In this document: positions 17,784 through 26,410 of the stretch, piece by piece
How the letters are laid out: each line of letters opens with the position of its first letter
How positions within the stretch are numbered: the stretch's first letter is position 1
The notes under the pieces: model-generated
Databases searched by the model: none
What the model saw: the letters and a program-made list of their open reading frames with translations, nothing else
What the model was told of the DNA's origin: nothing
DNA from: Malaciobacter pacificus
GTDB lineage: Bacteria > Campylobacterota > Campylobacteria > Campylobacterales > Arcobacteraceae
DNA length: 64,000 bases
Assembly: GCF_004214795.1 (NCBI RefSeq)
Contig: NZ_CP035928.1
Coordinates: 2,418,001 to 2,482,000, forward strand
Direction: 5' to 3'
Translations under genes and position numbers: made by a program

Positions 17784-18743
17784 ATGAAAAATTCTATAAA
17801 AAAAGTCTTTGACTTAAAAAATATCTATATTATTGTTTTTATAACTCTTGCTGGATGGTCTTTTTTTGCATATTTTACAATGACAAAAATGATTAATAGT
17901 CAAGAGATTTATGGAAAGATTATTAATTTAAGTGGTAAGCAAAGAATGTTATCCCAAAAGACTACATTAATTGCTAAAAGATATTTTGAATCAAAAGATA
18001 TACTTTTAAAAAACCACTTAAAAGAATTAATAGATTTAATGAAAAGTGATCATGAATATATTATAAAAAATCTAAATTCTGATGCTACATACAAGACTTA
18101 TTTTGATAAGCCTACTAATTTACATACAAAAGTTCAAAACTATGTTGGCCTTTTAAATAAATTTTATATAAATCCAAACTATATCTTACTAAAAGAGATA
18201 GAAAGTATATCTTATGATTTACTTCCTAAACTAAATGATGCCGTTTACTTATTTGAAAAAGAAAGTGAAGATAAAATAAAACAATTACATAATCGAGAGA
18301 GATTTATACTTTTTGGAACTTTATTGACCTTATTATTTGAAGCATTAATAATTGTAATTCCATCAATTAGAAGAGCTAATAAAAAAGAGAAAGAGCTTAA
18401 AGAACTAAATCAAACCTTAGAAGAAAAAATCAATAAAGCATTAAAAGAGAATAGAAAAAAAGATAAATTACTTGAACAACAATTTCATATAAAACAAATG
18501 ACTGAAATGATGTCTAATATTGCTCACCAATGGAGACAGCCATTATCAGTAATTTCAACAATTGCTAGTGCATTAAAACTAGAAAAAGAGTTAGGAATTA
18601 AAAATGAAAAACAAAACTTAACTCAACTTGATGAAATAATAAAAAAAACAAACTATCTATCTTCAACAATCAATAATTTTACTGATTTCTTAAAACAAGA
18701 AGAAAATTGTACAAATATTGACTTAGAAAATCATATAACTTAA
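17784..18743 (+). pseudogene. Sensor histidine kinase with PilJ-type sensor, 5' part (split by an IS)
   Basis: The 318 kinase residues comprise a membrane helix (15-35), a PilJ-like periplasmic domain starting INLSGKQRMLSQKT, a second helix (about 170-192), a coiled coil and the HisKA region with phospho-acceptor His in NIAHQWRQPLS. After codon ATA the IS end is entered and the stop at 18741-18743 comes from the IS. Joining 18738 to 20310, which removes the IS and one copy of the 7-bp repeat, restores one frame of 469 residues ending in a complete HATPase. As it stands, the 5' product lacks the ATP-binding domain and cannot autophosphorylate. Confidence 0.9.
18732..18738. repeat. Target-site duplication, left copy (pair 20303-20309)
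   Basis: CATATAA occurs directly against the left IS end and again at 20303-20309 against the right IS end, as expected for a simple insertion. Confidence 0.9.
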
Positions 18744-20302
18744 CTTTCGCACGTTAAATTGATTAAAATTGTAGCTAAATCTCCCTAAAACATTACTCCT
18801 TTAGTTAATAATCTTATCCTTGTTGACATAAAAATAATTTAGTTGTTTTTCTATGATATTTTTCTATTTTGAACTCTCAATAAAGCCCTTAAATAGGCAC
18901 TTTTAGCTATAATATCTATTATATTAAAGGGTAAGAATGCAGATAGAATCCAAGATCATCGGTATTATAAACGATAAGTTAAAAAATCCAATCTATGAAA
19001 CATTACGTTTGTTAAATATGAAAACTATTTTAACCAAGAGCAATTTTTCTAAAAAAGAGGGAGTTGCTGTTCATATGGTTGTATTACATTTTGTATATAT
19101 GCTGGTTATGAATAAAAAAATATCAACCTTTATGGATCAAAGTAATGATAGTTTCAAAAAAGATGTATATTATCGATTACTTTCCAATACTTCTTATAAT
19201 TGGAGAAAACTATTATCTCTTAGTTCTTTAAAGATCTTATCACTACTTCATAAAGTGCAAGATTCAAAGCTAGTAAGAGTTCTTATACTTGATGATACTG
19301 TTGAAGATAAAGTTGGTAAAAATATAGAGGGAAGTTGTGACAACCTTTGGAGCAATAAAGCAAAGAGAAAAATCAGAGGTGTAAATGTTGTATCACTAAA
19401 CTATAGTGATGGTTATTCAAATTTTATGTTGGACTTTGCAATTGCTATGAACAGTTATGCAAGGGTAAAGATAGAAGAGTTTACAAATATTATTGATCAT
19501 CGAACCAATGCACATAAGCGAAGATTGGAAAGCTTAAAAGGGAAATCACAAATTGCTATAGAGATGATTAAAAGAGCAGTAGCTAGTGGTATATATGCAG
19601 ATTATCTGCTTGTAGATAGCTGGTATTCTAAACCTGTATTTATAGAAACTATGAATGAACTTGGATTGCAAGTCATTTCAAGAATGGTAAACAATGACAG
19701 GATATGGAATTTTACAGGAGAGAAAAAGACCCTTGATGGCATCTATAACAAATTTAAAAAGCTTAAATCTATCAAGATGGGTCAATATGGCAAAAAGATA
19801 AAGTTTGAGTATTTTTCAACCATAGTTGAACATAAAAAAGCTGGTAAATTAAAAATTGTTTTTATAAAAACAAAAGAGAATTTAATACCAATCGTATCAA
19901 CCAATCTTATACTTAGTGATGAAGAGATTATAGATATTTATAAAAGACGATGGGATATAGAACAAGGGTATAAAGAACTTCGTGAACACTTTGGATTCGG
20001 AAAAGAAGAGAATCGAATCTATGAAGCTTTGATAGCCAGAATTACACTATCTTTTTTTACATACAATGTTGTTAGCTATATAAATCGTATCAGCAATGAA
20101 CCTAAAACAATTGGTGGATTGTTTAAAGATTTAGAATGTGAACTTCATACTCTAGCAATAGCTATGCAAGCATTTTTAGCTATTTTAGATGAGATTGCAA
20201 AAATTGAAGAAGTTGTCAATAGAAATGAGGATTTTACAGCTATCATTGATCTATTAAGAGATGTGACTGGAAAATTGCTTGGTTTTAGGTGCGAAAGTTA
20301 AG
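18739..20302. mobile_element. IS4-type insertion sequence, 1564 bp, flanked by a 7-bp target duplication
   Basis: Perfect 14-bp terminal inverted repeats are present: CTTAACTTTCGCAC at 18739-18752 and its complement at 20289-20302. A single transposase gene on the plus strand ends inside the right repeat, which supplies its TAA stop. Identical flanking repeats (CATATAA) and an otherwise undamaged host gene show a simple and probably recent insertion. Confidence 0.95.
18937..20301 (+). CDS. IS4-family transposase
   Basis: The 454-residue DDE transposase has catalytic Asp in LILDDTVED, Asp in LLVDSWYSKP, and Glu in YKRRWDIEQGYKELRE. The last is the Y-x2-R-x3-E-x6-K signature of the IS4 family. 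The frame is complete from ATG and no internal stop is seen, so it may be active. Its last codons (TGC GAA AGT TAA) lie in the terminal inverted repeat. The second IS in this window belongs to another family, so the two arrived independently. Confidence 0.93.
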   Translation: MQIESKIIGIINDKLKNPIYETLRLLNMKTILTKSNFSKKEGVAVHMVVLHFVYMLVMNKKISTFMDQSNDSFKKDVYYRLLSNTSYNWRKLLSLSSLKILSLLHKVQDSKLVRVLILDDTVEDKVGKNIEGSCDNLWSNKAKRKIRGVNVVSLNYSDGYSNFMLDFAIAMNSYARVKIEEFTNIIDHRTNAHKRRLESLKGKSQIAIEMIKRAVASGIYADYLLVDSWYSKPVFIETMNELGLQVISRMVNNDRIWNFTGEKKTLDGIYNKFKKLKSIKMGQYGKKIKFEYFSTIVEHKKAGKLKIVFIKTKENLIPIVSTNLILSDEEIIDIYKRRWDIEQGYKELREHFGFGKEENRIYEALIARITLSFFTYNVVSYINRISNEPKTIGGLFKDLECELHTLAIAMQAFLAILDEIAKIEEVVNRNEDFTAIIDLLRDVTGKLLGFRCES

Positions 20303-20764
20303 CATATAAATCAAACTCTACTGGTGTTAAAACATAATTTTAGACACAATAAAATAAAAATAACTAAAGAGATTATAGACTCAAAGCTATTTATTTTTGG
20401 TGATACTCAAAAATTTTCTTTAGTTCTTTTAAATATTATTTCAAATTCAAAAGATTTTTTACTATTAAATAAAAAAGAAGAGTTAAAAAAATGGATAAAA
20501 ATCAAAGTTTATAAAAATGAAAATTATATATGTATTGAAATAGAAGATAATGCAGGTGGAATAAAAGAAGAAGACCTAGAAAAGGTTTTTGATATATACT
20601 TTACTACAAAACACCAAAGTCAAGGTACAGGATTAGGTTTATATATTTCCTACGAAATTATAAAAAAATATTTTAAAGGAGATATAAAAGTAAAAAATAC
20701 TAAATTTGGAGCTTTATTTACAATTAAAATTCCAGTCTCTATGAGATTGAATATAAATCCTTAA
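20303..20764 (+). pseudogene. Sensor histidine kinase, 3' part (split by an IS)
   Basis: The frame carries the end of the dimerisation region and a whole HATPase domain: N box LLNIISNSKDFLL, G1 box IEDNAGGI, and G2 GTGLGLYIS. It continues the kinase interrupted at 18738. A run-on frame begins inside the IS (from about 20279), but no independent expression signal is obvious. The kinase stop overlaps the convergent SDR gene stop by 4 bases. No response regulator gene lies next to it. Confidence 0.88.
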
Positions 20765-21450
20765 TCCTTATAAATCATCTTCCTAGTCATCCCACCATCA
20801 ATAACTATATTTTCACCAGTGATGAAACCTCTATTTTTTAGTAAGAATTTTACAGTATCAACTATATCTAAAGGAGTTCCAACTCTTCCACTTAAGTGCT
20901 GTTCATCATCACTGTTGGTTGGTTTATAATTAACATCAGTATTTATCCAACCAGGACTTATAGAGTTTACTTTTACAGTTGGAGATAAGCTAACTGCAAG
21001 TGCGTGAGTAAGTGAACTTATACCACCTTTTGAAGCACTATAACTTTCTGTTCCACTTTCACTCATCAAAGCTCTTGTTGAAGAGATATTTATAATATGC
21101 CCTTTTGATTCTTTTAAAAGTGCTGAAAACTCTTTTGATAAAATATAAGGAGCAGTTAGATTTATTGCTATTATCTTTTCCCAATCTTCAATACTTTGAT
21201 TTTCCAAAGGAGTGAATTTTGCTAAAGCTGCATTATTAATAAGAGCAAAAATAGAATCATATTTAGATTTTATACTTTTTATTGTTTTTAAAAGTTCATC
21301 TTTTTGTGATAAATCACACTTGTAAAAATCTACTTTTTTCAAATCTTTCTTTTCAATATCTATATTTATAATATTATATTTTTTCCTCAAAGATTTAGCT
21401 ATTGCTTTTCCAATACCATTTGAAGCACCTGTTATTACTATATTTTTCAT
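20761..21450 (-). CDS. Short-chain dehydrogenase/reductase
   Basis: This 229-residue classical SDR has the cofactor motif TGASNGIG, then NNAA, and a catalytic Ser (NISSTRA), Tyr and Lys in the form YSASK. The segment SPGWINTDV follows. The acidic residue after strand 2 (IDIEKKD) suggests NAD(H) preference. The substrate is unknown. It is the last gene of the minus-strand operon that begins with cobT, 13 bases after the S24 gene, so it may be co-expressed with cobalamin genes without being part of the pathway. Confidence 0.88.
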   Translation of the reverse strand: MKNIVITGASNGIGKAIAKSLRKKYNIINIDIEKKDLKKVDFYKCDLSQKDELLKTIKSIKSKYDSIFALINNAALAKFTPLENQSIEDWEKIIAINLTAPYILSKEFSALLKESKGHIINISSTRALMSESGTESYSASKGGISSLTHALAVSLSPTVKVNSISPGWINTDVNYKPTNSDDEQHLSGRVGTPLDIVDTVKFLLKNRGFITGENIVIDGGMTRKMIYKD

Positions 21451-21463
21451 TAATAAACTTCCT

Positions 21464-21838
21464 TTAAAAGTTTGTAAAAGTTAACAACACTTTTGCAATA
21501 ATTCTTACATCATCTTTTTTATAGACTAAATGAGAATAGTCTTTATTTATAGAGACAAAATGCTCTTTACCATCAATTATTTTTGATTTTTTAATCCACA
21601 TTCTATTTTCATAATAAACTAAAAAAATACTTTCATCTATAAACTTATTTTGTTTTAAATCTGCAACTACCAATGATTCATCATTTATCACAGGCTCCAT
21701 AGATTTACCTTCAACTTTTGATACAAATAAAGATTCTAAACTGTATGGTTCTTTTAATAAATACTTAGAAAACTCTAACTTTTTATCTACTACATTTTCA
21801 TTTATAATTTCACTATAATCTAAACTAATTAATGACAT
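21464..21838 (-). CDS. S24/LexA-like peptidase domain protein without DNA-binding domain
   Basis: The 124-residue protein consists mainly of a LexA-type fold. Candidate catalytic Ser lies in VEGKSMEPVI and Lys in RMWIKKSK, spaced as in S24 peptidases. No helix-turn-helix precedes it, and the first 35 residues look unstructured. It could be a stand-alone self-cleaving or signal-peptidase-like protein, or a non-catalytic fold. It abuts the transglutaminase-like gene (1-base overlap) inside the cobalamin operon. I cannot give a function. Confidence 0.7.
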   Translation of the reverse strand: MSLISLDYSEIINENVVDKKLEFSKYLLKEPYSLESLFVSKVEGKSMEPVINDESLVVADLKQNKFIDESIFLVYYENRMWIKKSKIIDGKEHFVSINKDYSHLVYKKDDVRIIAKVLLTFTNF

Positions 21839-22446
21839 TATCTATACTCCAAGTTTTCTATAATAAGTTTTTTATTTTTAAATGGATCAATTATAGCTTC
21901 TATCTCATCAAGTCTATACTTCAATTTAAATCCAATCAAAGAGCCTTTAGCAGTACTTTCTAAAATATAATAAGGTTTATGATTTACCCATAGAGCTTTT
22001 TTATTAGGTATTTGTTTATTCATATTTATAATTACAAATATATGTTTAGGAACTAAAACAAAATACACATCATCATAAGCTTTTACTTTTAGCATGGATA
22101 TAAGAAGATTTGATTTATCATCACAATCACCAAAGTTTTGTTCAACAACTTGCTTTGAACTTCTGGCAATTGATTCATTGATTTTATAAGGAATCTCAGT
22201 TACAAAATCCAACATAGATTGAACTTCACAATAACTATTCCCTTTACAATCTTTTGTCAAATAATTTGCTAATCTCAAAGTATATTCATCAGTTCTAACT
22301 TGATTTACATAAGTTGAGTCACCAATATCTATAAACTGATTTTTAACTATAAAAAAAGAGCTTACTATTATATAAACTACATAAACAATAAATAAAAAAG
22401 AGATACCAAAAGAGATATATTTTAAATATTTATTATCTACTAACAT
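21838..22446 (-). CDS. Membrane-anchored transglutaminase-like protein
   Basis: The 202-residue protein has one N-terminal membrane helix (about 10-32) and a periplasmic domain with the transglutaminase-like catalytic pattern: Cys in NFGDCDDKSNLL and His in PKHIFVII. An acidic residue in ILESTAKGS is the probable third member (Glu where Asp is commoner). Such proteins may act as cysteine peptidases. It overlaps the aminotransferase-like gene by 7 bases and the S24 gene by 1. The role in this operon is unknown. Confidence 0.72.
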   Translation of the reverse strand: MLVDNKYLKYISFGISFLFIVYVVYIIVSSFFIVKNQFIDIGDSTYVNQVRTDEYTLRLANYLTKDCKGNSYCEVQSMLDFVTEIPYKINESIARSSKQVVEQNFGDCDDKSNLLISMLKVKAYDDVYFVLVPKHIFVIINMNKQIPNKKALWVNHKPYYILESTAKGSLIGFKLKYRLDEIEAIIDPFKNKKLIIENLEYR

Positions 22447-23453
22447 ATCTGCTTAAGTGCCTCTTTTAAAGCTTTATTTGCAAGGGAACTTTTAACTGCA
22501 ATTCGAACAAAACTATCATCTAAAAAATCAAAATTTGAACAATCTCTAATCATAATTTTATAGGGTTTTAATCTCTTTTGAAACTCTTTAGCATTGATAT
22601 TTTTTAATTTTGCTAAAATAAAATTTGCACTACTTTGATAAATATGCTCTATTAAGTTAGACTCTTTTAATATATTTTCTAATTCCAATCTATTTTTCAC
22701 ATTTATAGCTTTTGATATAGTTTTAAAACCCTTATCTTCTAATGCTTTTTGTAAATAAATTGAATCAAACTGAGATAGCTTCCATAGAGGTTCAAATCTT
22801 TTTAACTTCTCTATATTTTGTTCATTTGAAACAATAGTTCCTACTCGAATACCTGCACTTGAATAAAACTTAGTCATCGATTTTAAAATATATAATTTAT
22901 CATACTCTTTTATATATTTTATAGCTGATTCTCCTTCACAGAAATCTAAAAAACTCTCATCAATTAGAACTGTACAATTTTGTTTTATCCAATATTTCAT
23001 TAGCTCATCAATATTATAATAAGTACCATCAGGAGTAGAAGGGTTCACAAAAACTACTAAACTATCTTCCTTTAAGGGTAAAAATATATTTTCAAATCTA
23101 TTTATAGTTCTTAAATTGTATGCAAAGTTTACACAAGCTTTTTTATACTCTAAATAAGCAGGAGAATATATAGTACAATGACTTAAATCTAAATGCCTAA
23201 ATAGAGTAAAAATTGCACTACTTCCACCATTAAATAACTCTATTTGACTAGAAGTAACTTCATAGTTTTTTGCAATTTTTTCATATAATTTATCATAAGT
23301 TGGATAAGAAGAGATATCTAGTTCATTAAAATCTATATCAATTTTTGGTTTAATAAAATTAATATTTGAAGAGAGATCTATTACCTCACTTATTTTACAA
23401 TTTAATTCCTGTGCAAATTTTTCAATTTGACCACCATGTTCAAAAGTTTTCAT
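22440..23453 (-). CDS. PLP-dependent threonine-phosphate decarboxylase-like enzyme (cobalamin side chain)
   Basis: The 337-residue fold type I aminotransferase-like enzyme begins FEHGGQIEKFAQE, the typical start of CobC/CobD proteins (H-GG). The PLP lysine is in LKSMTKFYSSAGIRVG, with the substrate-binding Arg following, and a C-terminal DDSFVRIAVK holds the carboxylate-binding Arg. In Salmonella the equivalent CobD makes aminopropanol phosphate from threonine phosphate, the substrate of CbiB. It overlaps cobS by 4 bases. Histidinol-phosphate aminotransferase is the main alternative, but the context favours the cobalamin role. Confidence 0.86.
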   Translation of the reverse strand: MKTFEHGGQIEKFAQELNCKISEVIDLSSNINFIKPKIDIDFNELDISSYPTYDKLYEKIAKNYEVTSSQIELFNGGSSAIFTLFRHLDLSHCTIYSPAYLEYKKACVNFAYNLRTINRFENIFLPLKEDSLVVFVNPSTPDGTYYNIDELMKYWIKQNCTVLIDESFLDFCEGESAIKYIKEYDKLYILKSMTKFYSSAGIRVGTIVSNEQNIEKLKRFEPLWKLSQFDSIYLQKALEDKGFKTISKAINVKNRLELENILKESNLIEHIYQSSANFILAKLKNINAKEFQKRLKPYKIMIRDCSNFDFLDDSFVRIAVKSSLANKALKEALKQIC

Positions 23454-24196
23454 ACTACTAACACCAATGCAAAATTTAATAAAATCAATTCAACATGCTC
23501 TAAAGTAAAACCTAGGCAGTCACCATTTACAAAACCAAACTGTTTATTTAAAGTTCTTAAAATTATAAAAAAACTAAGAAGCGAAACAAAAAGTAAAATA
23601 AGAGAATTTGGAACAACAAAGAATGCAATTAAAATATAAACTAGACTATAAAGTTTTACTTTAAATACTCCAGCATCTGCAAAAGCTAAAGATAAAAAAC
23701 TATCTTTACTAAATTTAAAATATCCCAATAAATATATAAAATTAAGTCTTGAAAAAATACATATTATAAAAAACAACATATACTGTTTTTCATATAAAAG
23801 ATATGTAATTGCACCAACTTTTAATAAAACAAAACTAAAAGCATATAATGCTCCAATAGCACCTATTGTAGGTTCTTTCATGATTTTATAAGGATCTTTT
23901 CCTCCATGGGATGCAAACCAAGCATCTACCACATCACAAACAGCTTCTAAATGTAAAAACCCATATAAAGCCAAATACACAACTGCACAAACAAATGAAG
24001 CATATAAAGGATTAAATAATTCTACTAATCCTAAGTTAAGAAGTATTACAACAGATGCTAAAATCACTCCAACTAAAGGAAGTAAAGCTAAAGTATATTT
24101 ATATGTTTCATTATTTATTTCCATGTTTTTTACAAAAACAGGAATAATTGAAAAATATGAGAGTGCAAAATAAAAAGCATTTAAAATTTTATTCAT
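23450..24196 (-). CDS. cobS: Adenosylcobinamide-GDP ribazoletransferase
   Basis: The 248-residue protein has six or seven membrane helices. Its CobS signature includes ALSYFSIIPV near the N-terminus and acidic metal-binding residues in EAVCDVVDAWFASHGGKDPYKIM, followed by KEPTIGAIGALY. It joins the activated cobinamide to alpha-ribazole (phosphate) at the membrane. It overlaps both cobU and the PLP-enzyme gene by 4 bases, which indicates translational coupling. Confidence 0.93.
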   Translation of the reverse strand: MNKILNAFYFALSYFSIIPVFVKNMEINNETYKYTLALLPLVGVILASVVILLNLGLVELFNPLYASFVCAVVYLALYGFLHLEAVCDVVDAWFASHGGKDPYKIMKEPTIGAIGALYAFSFVLLKVGAITYLLYEKQYMLFFIICIFSRLNFIYLLGYFKFSKDSFLSLAFADAGVFKVKLYSLVYILIAFFVVPNSLILLFVSLLSFFIILRTLNKQFGFVNGDCLGFTLEHVELILLNFALVLVV

Positions 24197-24687
24197 TTTA
24201 ATCTTTTCTCCAAACCATATTTTGCTTCATAAACCTCATCACATAAGCTTACTAATTCTTGTCCAATTAAGCCAGAAAAATCTACGAATCTTCTTGACTC
24301 GCTATCAAAAGGAATTACTCCACAAGAGACATCATTTAATACAAAAACTATATTTGCTTCTTTATTGCAAACTGTTTTAAGTTGTTCCTTTAAATCTTCT
24401 TCTTTTTCTTGTAAATTATTAAAAAGCCACATAGAAACACAATCTACAATATATGTCTCACCTTTTTTTATAACTTTTGTTAAATCTTTTGGTTCTTCAA
24501 TAGAGTCAAATTCATTTTCTCTATCGTTTATATGTTTATCAATTCTATTTTGCATTGATTTATCACCAAATGAGTTATCATAAGTAGCCACATAAATTGG
24601 TTTTTTATTAGAAGACAACTCTAAAGCTTTTTTACTAGCAAGTGAACTTTTTCCGCTTTTTTGTCCACCAAAATACAATATATTCAT
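24193..24687 (-). CDS. cobU: Adenosylcobinamide kinase/guanylyltransferase
   Basis: The 164-residue protein has a P-loop GGQKSGKSS at its very start, a Walker B-like YIVDCVSMWLFN, and a C-terminal DEVYEAKYGLEKRLK. The guanylylated residue in Salmonella CobU is a histidine after the P-loop; here KHINDREN carries a His in the equivalent stretch. It phosphorylates adenosylcobinamide and adds GMP, which permits salvage of imported cobinamide. It overlaps cobS by 4 bases and touches marC. Confidence 0.93.
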   Translation of the reverse strand: MNILYFGGQKSGKSSLASKKALELSSNKKPIYVATYDNSFGDKSMQNRIDKHINDRENEFDSIEEPKDLTKVIKKGETYIVDCVSMWLFNNLQEKEEDLKEQLKTVCNKEANIVFVLNDVSCGVIPFDSESRRFVDFSGLIGQELVSLCDEVYEAKYGLEKRLK

Positions 24688-25286
24688 TATAATCCTAAGA
24701 AGTTTTTAATTCCTGTAAAAACTATTTGAGCTGAAAGTGCAGCTAAAAATAAACCTGTAATTTTAGATATTACAAGAAGTCCTTGTTTGCCTACAACTTT
24801 TTCTATAAAAGTTGAACTATAAAGCATCAAACCAATTACTAAAACAGCGCTTATAAGAGCTAAACTTCCTGTAAACATAGAAGATGTATTTTCAAAAGTA
24901 GCTCCCATTACAAGTAAAATACCTATTGTTCCAGGACCTATTGTAATAGGAATTGCTAAAGGAACTACTGCTAAATCATTTAAATCATCAGGATGAGCTT
25001 TTGTTCCCTCTTTACTTCCTTTGATTAAATCAACAGCAGATAAAAACAGCAATGCCCCTGCTCCTATTCTAAATGCATCTAAAGTAATACCAAATATTTC
25101 AAAAATATGCTTTCCAAAAAAAACTAAAATTAAACTCACAATAATTACAGAAATAGTAACCTTTATAGCTAAAGCTTTTTTCTCTTTTATAGTTGCTTCA
25201 TTAGTTACTGTTAAAAAAACTGACAACACAAAAAAAGGTGTCATAATAAAAAACATTTTTAAAAATATTGATACAAACTCTTCCAT
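24687..25286 (-). CDS. MarC family membrane protein
   Basis: The 199-residue protein has about six predicted membrane helices. It carries the MarC signature around RIGAGALLFLSAVDLIKG and PLAIPITIGPGTIGILLVMGA. The function of the family is unclear; the former link to multiple antibiotic resistance in E. coli has been withdrawn. It sits between cobT and cobU with a 5-base gap and a 1-base overlap, so it is transcribed with cobalamin genes. Whether it moves a corrinoid precursor is speculation. Confidence 0.88.
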   Translation of the reverse strand: MEEFVSIFLKMFFIMTPFFVLSVFLTVTNEATIKEKKALAIKVTISVIIVSLILVFFGKHIFEIFGITLDAFRIGAGALLFLSAVDLIKGSKEGTKAHPDDLNDLAVVPLAIPITIGPGTIGILLVMGATFENTSSMFTGSLALISAVLVIGLMLYSSTFIEKVVGKQGLLVISKITGLFLAALSAQIVFTGIKNFLGL

Positions 25287-25291
25287 TTAGT

Positions 25292-26356
25292 TTATCCTAA
25301 AAGAGTTTCTATTTTAGTAGTAATATCTTGTTTTGATAGACCATTAAGTGTAGCATAACACAATGCTCCACCACAGCCAACACCCTCTTTTGCTTCACCT
25401 TCATCATAAAGTTTTAAAGCTCCATGAGAAGATAAAGAAAAGTCAAAATCACTTGCATATGCATTTATTTTAAAATCTAATTGTTCTAATAAAGCTTTAA
25501 TATTTGAATTTTTATCTTTATTAACCCAACTTGTTGTACATAAAGCTATATTTGTAGAATCAATTTCTCCTTCCATACTTTGAAGAATTGAATTCACCAC
25601 TAAAAGTACAGCTGCCATTTGGGTACCACCAGCTAATATAATTTTACTATTTTTTGCTCTACTTCCCAAGATAAATCCGGCATTAAATAAAATCATATTA
25701 TCTGAGACTACCCCTAGTTTTGTGAAAATATCACTATTTGGATTTATAAAATTTAGTGCCCTTGAAATTACCTGAGATTTTATATCATTAGGATTATTCT
25801 TAAATGAACTAGAAAAATAACCTTCACATTCATATCCCAATACTTTAGCAACAGCATTTGCTGTTGTTGTACCACTTGGTACACTTTCAGCTAAAATTAT
25901 ATAATCATCATTTGTTACATAATATGAACCAAATTCTACACCTTTTTGAAATACTTCCATTGCATTAATATTAGCGCCTGTTTCTATATTTTCACTAGGT
26001 TCTAAATCAAAATTATGAACTTTAAAAAAATCAAGTTTAGGTTTTATTTGTAAACCTAAATCTAATATTTCAATATTTGAATAAGGATGTAATTCATGAA
26101 TAGCTCTTGTAATAAGAGCAGGAGTTGGTACACCTTTTGGTGTTTGAGCAATATCATCTAAGCTTCGCACCTCTTTTGTACATAAGAACTCAGAGTCAAG
26201 TGTAGGTGTAAGATATAATTTTCCAGGGATTCCAGCTTGAGATATGTTAGGAACTTCACAAGTTTTTGTTACACTACAAGAGAGTAAAAAAGTTGCTTTT
26301 TTACCTCTTAAATATTCTAAAAAATCTACACTTCCTAAAATAGTTTCATAATTCAC
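25292..26356 (-). CDS. cobT: Archaeal-type nicotinate-nucleotide-dimethylbenzimidazole phosphoribosyltransferase
   Basis: The 354-residue protein resembles the CobT-related family common in archaea and cyanobacteria (TIGR00303), not the classical Salmonella CobT. Recognisable parts are FLLSCSVTKTCEVPNISQAGI, a glycine-rich ESVPSGTTTANAV stretch, and LAGGTQMAAVL. It would activate the lower-ligand base as alpha-ribazole phosphate for CobS. It is the first gene of the minus-strand operon cobT-marC-cobU-cobS-(PLP enzyme)-(transglutaminase)-(S24)-SDR. A hairpin separates it from dsbD. Base specificity is not known from sequence. Confidence 0.86.
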   Translation of the reverse strand: MNYETILGSVDFLEYLRGKKATFLLSCSVTKTCEVPNISQAGIPGKLYLTPTLDSEFLCTKEVRSLDDIAQTPKGVPTPALITRAIHELHPYSNIEILDLGLQIKPKLDFFKVHNFDLEPSENIETGANINAMEVFQKGVEFGSYYVTNDDYIILAESVPSGTTTANAVAKVLGYECEGYFSSSFKNNPNDIKSQVISRALNFINPNSDIFTKLGVVSDNMILFNAGFILGSRAKNSKIILAGGTQMAAVLLVVNSILQSMEGEIDSTNIALCTTSWVNKDKNSNIKALLEQLDFKINAYASDFDFSLSSHGALKLYDEGEAKEGVGCGGALCYATLNGLSKQDITTKIETLLG

Positions 26357-26389
26357 GAATAATGCCTTTATTTTTTAGGAAGTATAACT

Positions 26390-26410
26390 AAAAGGGAATA
26401 AATCCCTTTT
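26390..26410 (-). terminator. Hairpin terminator after dsbD
   Basis: The arms AAAAGGGA and TCCCTTTT (loop ATAAA) lie at the dsbD stop, followed on the minus strand by T-rich sequence. It would limit read-through into cobT. Confidence 0.65.
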
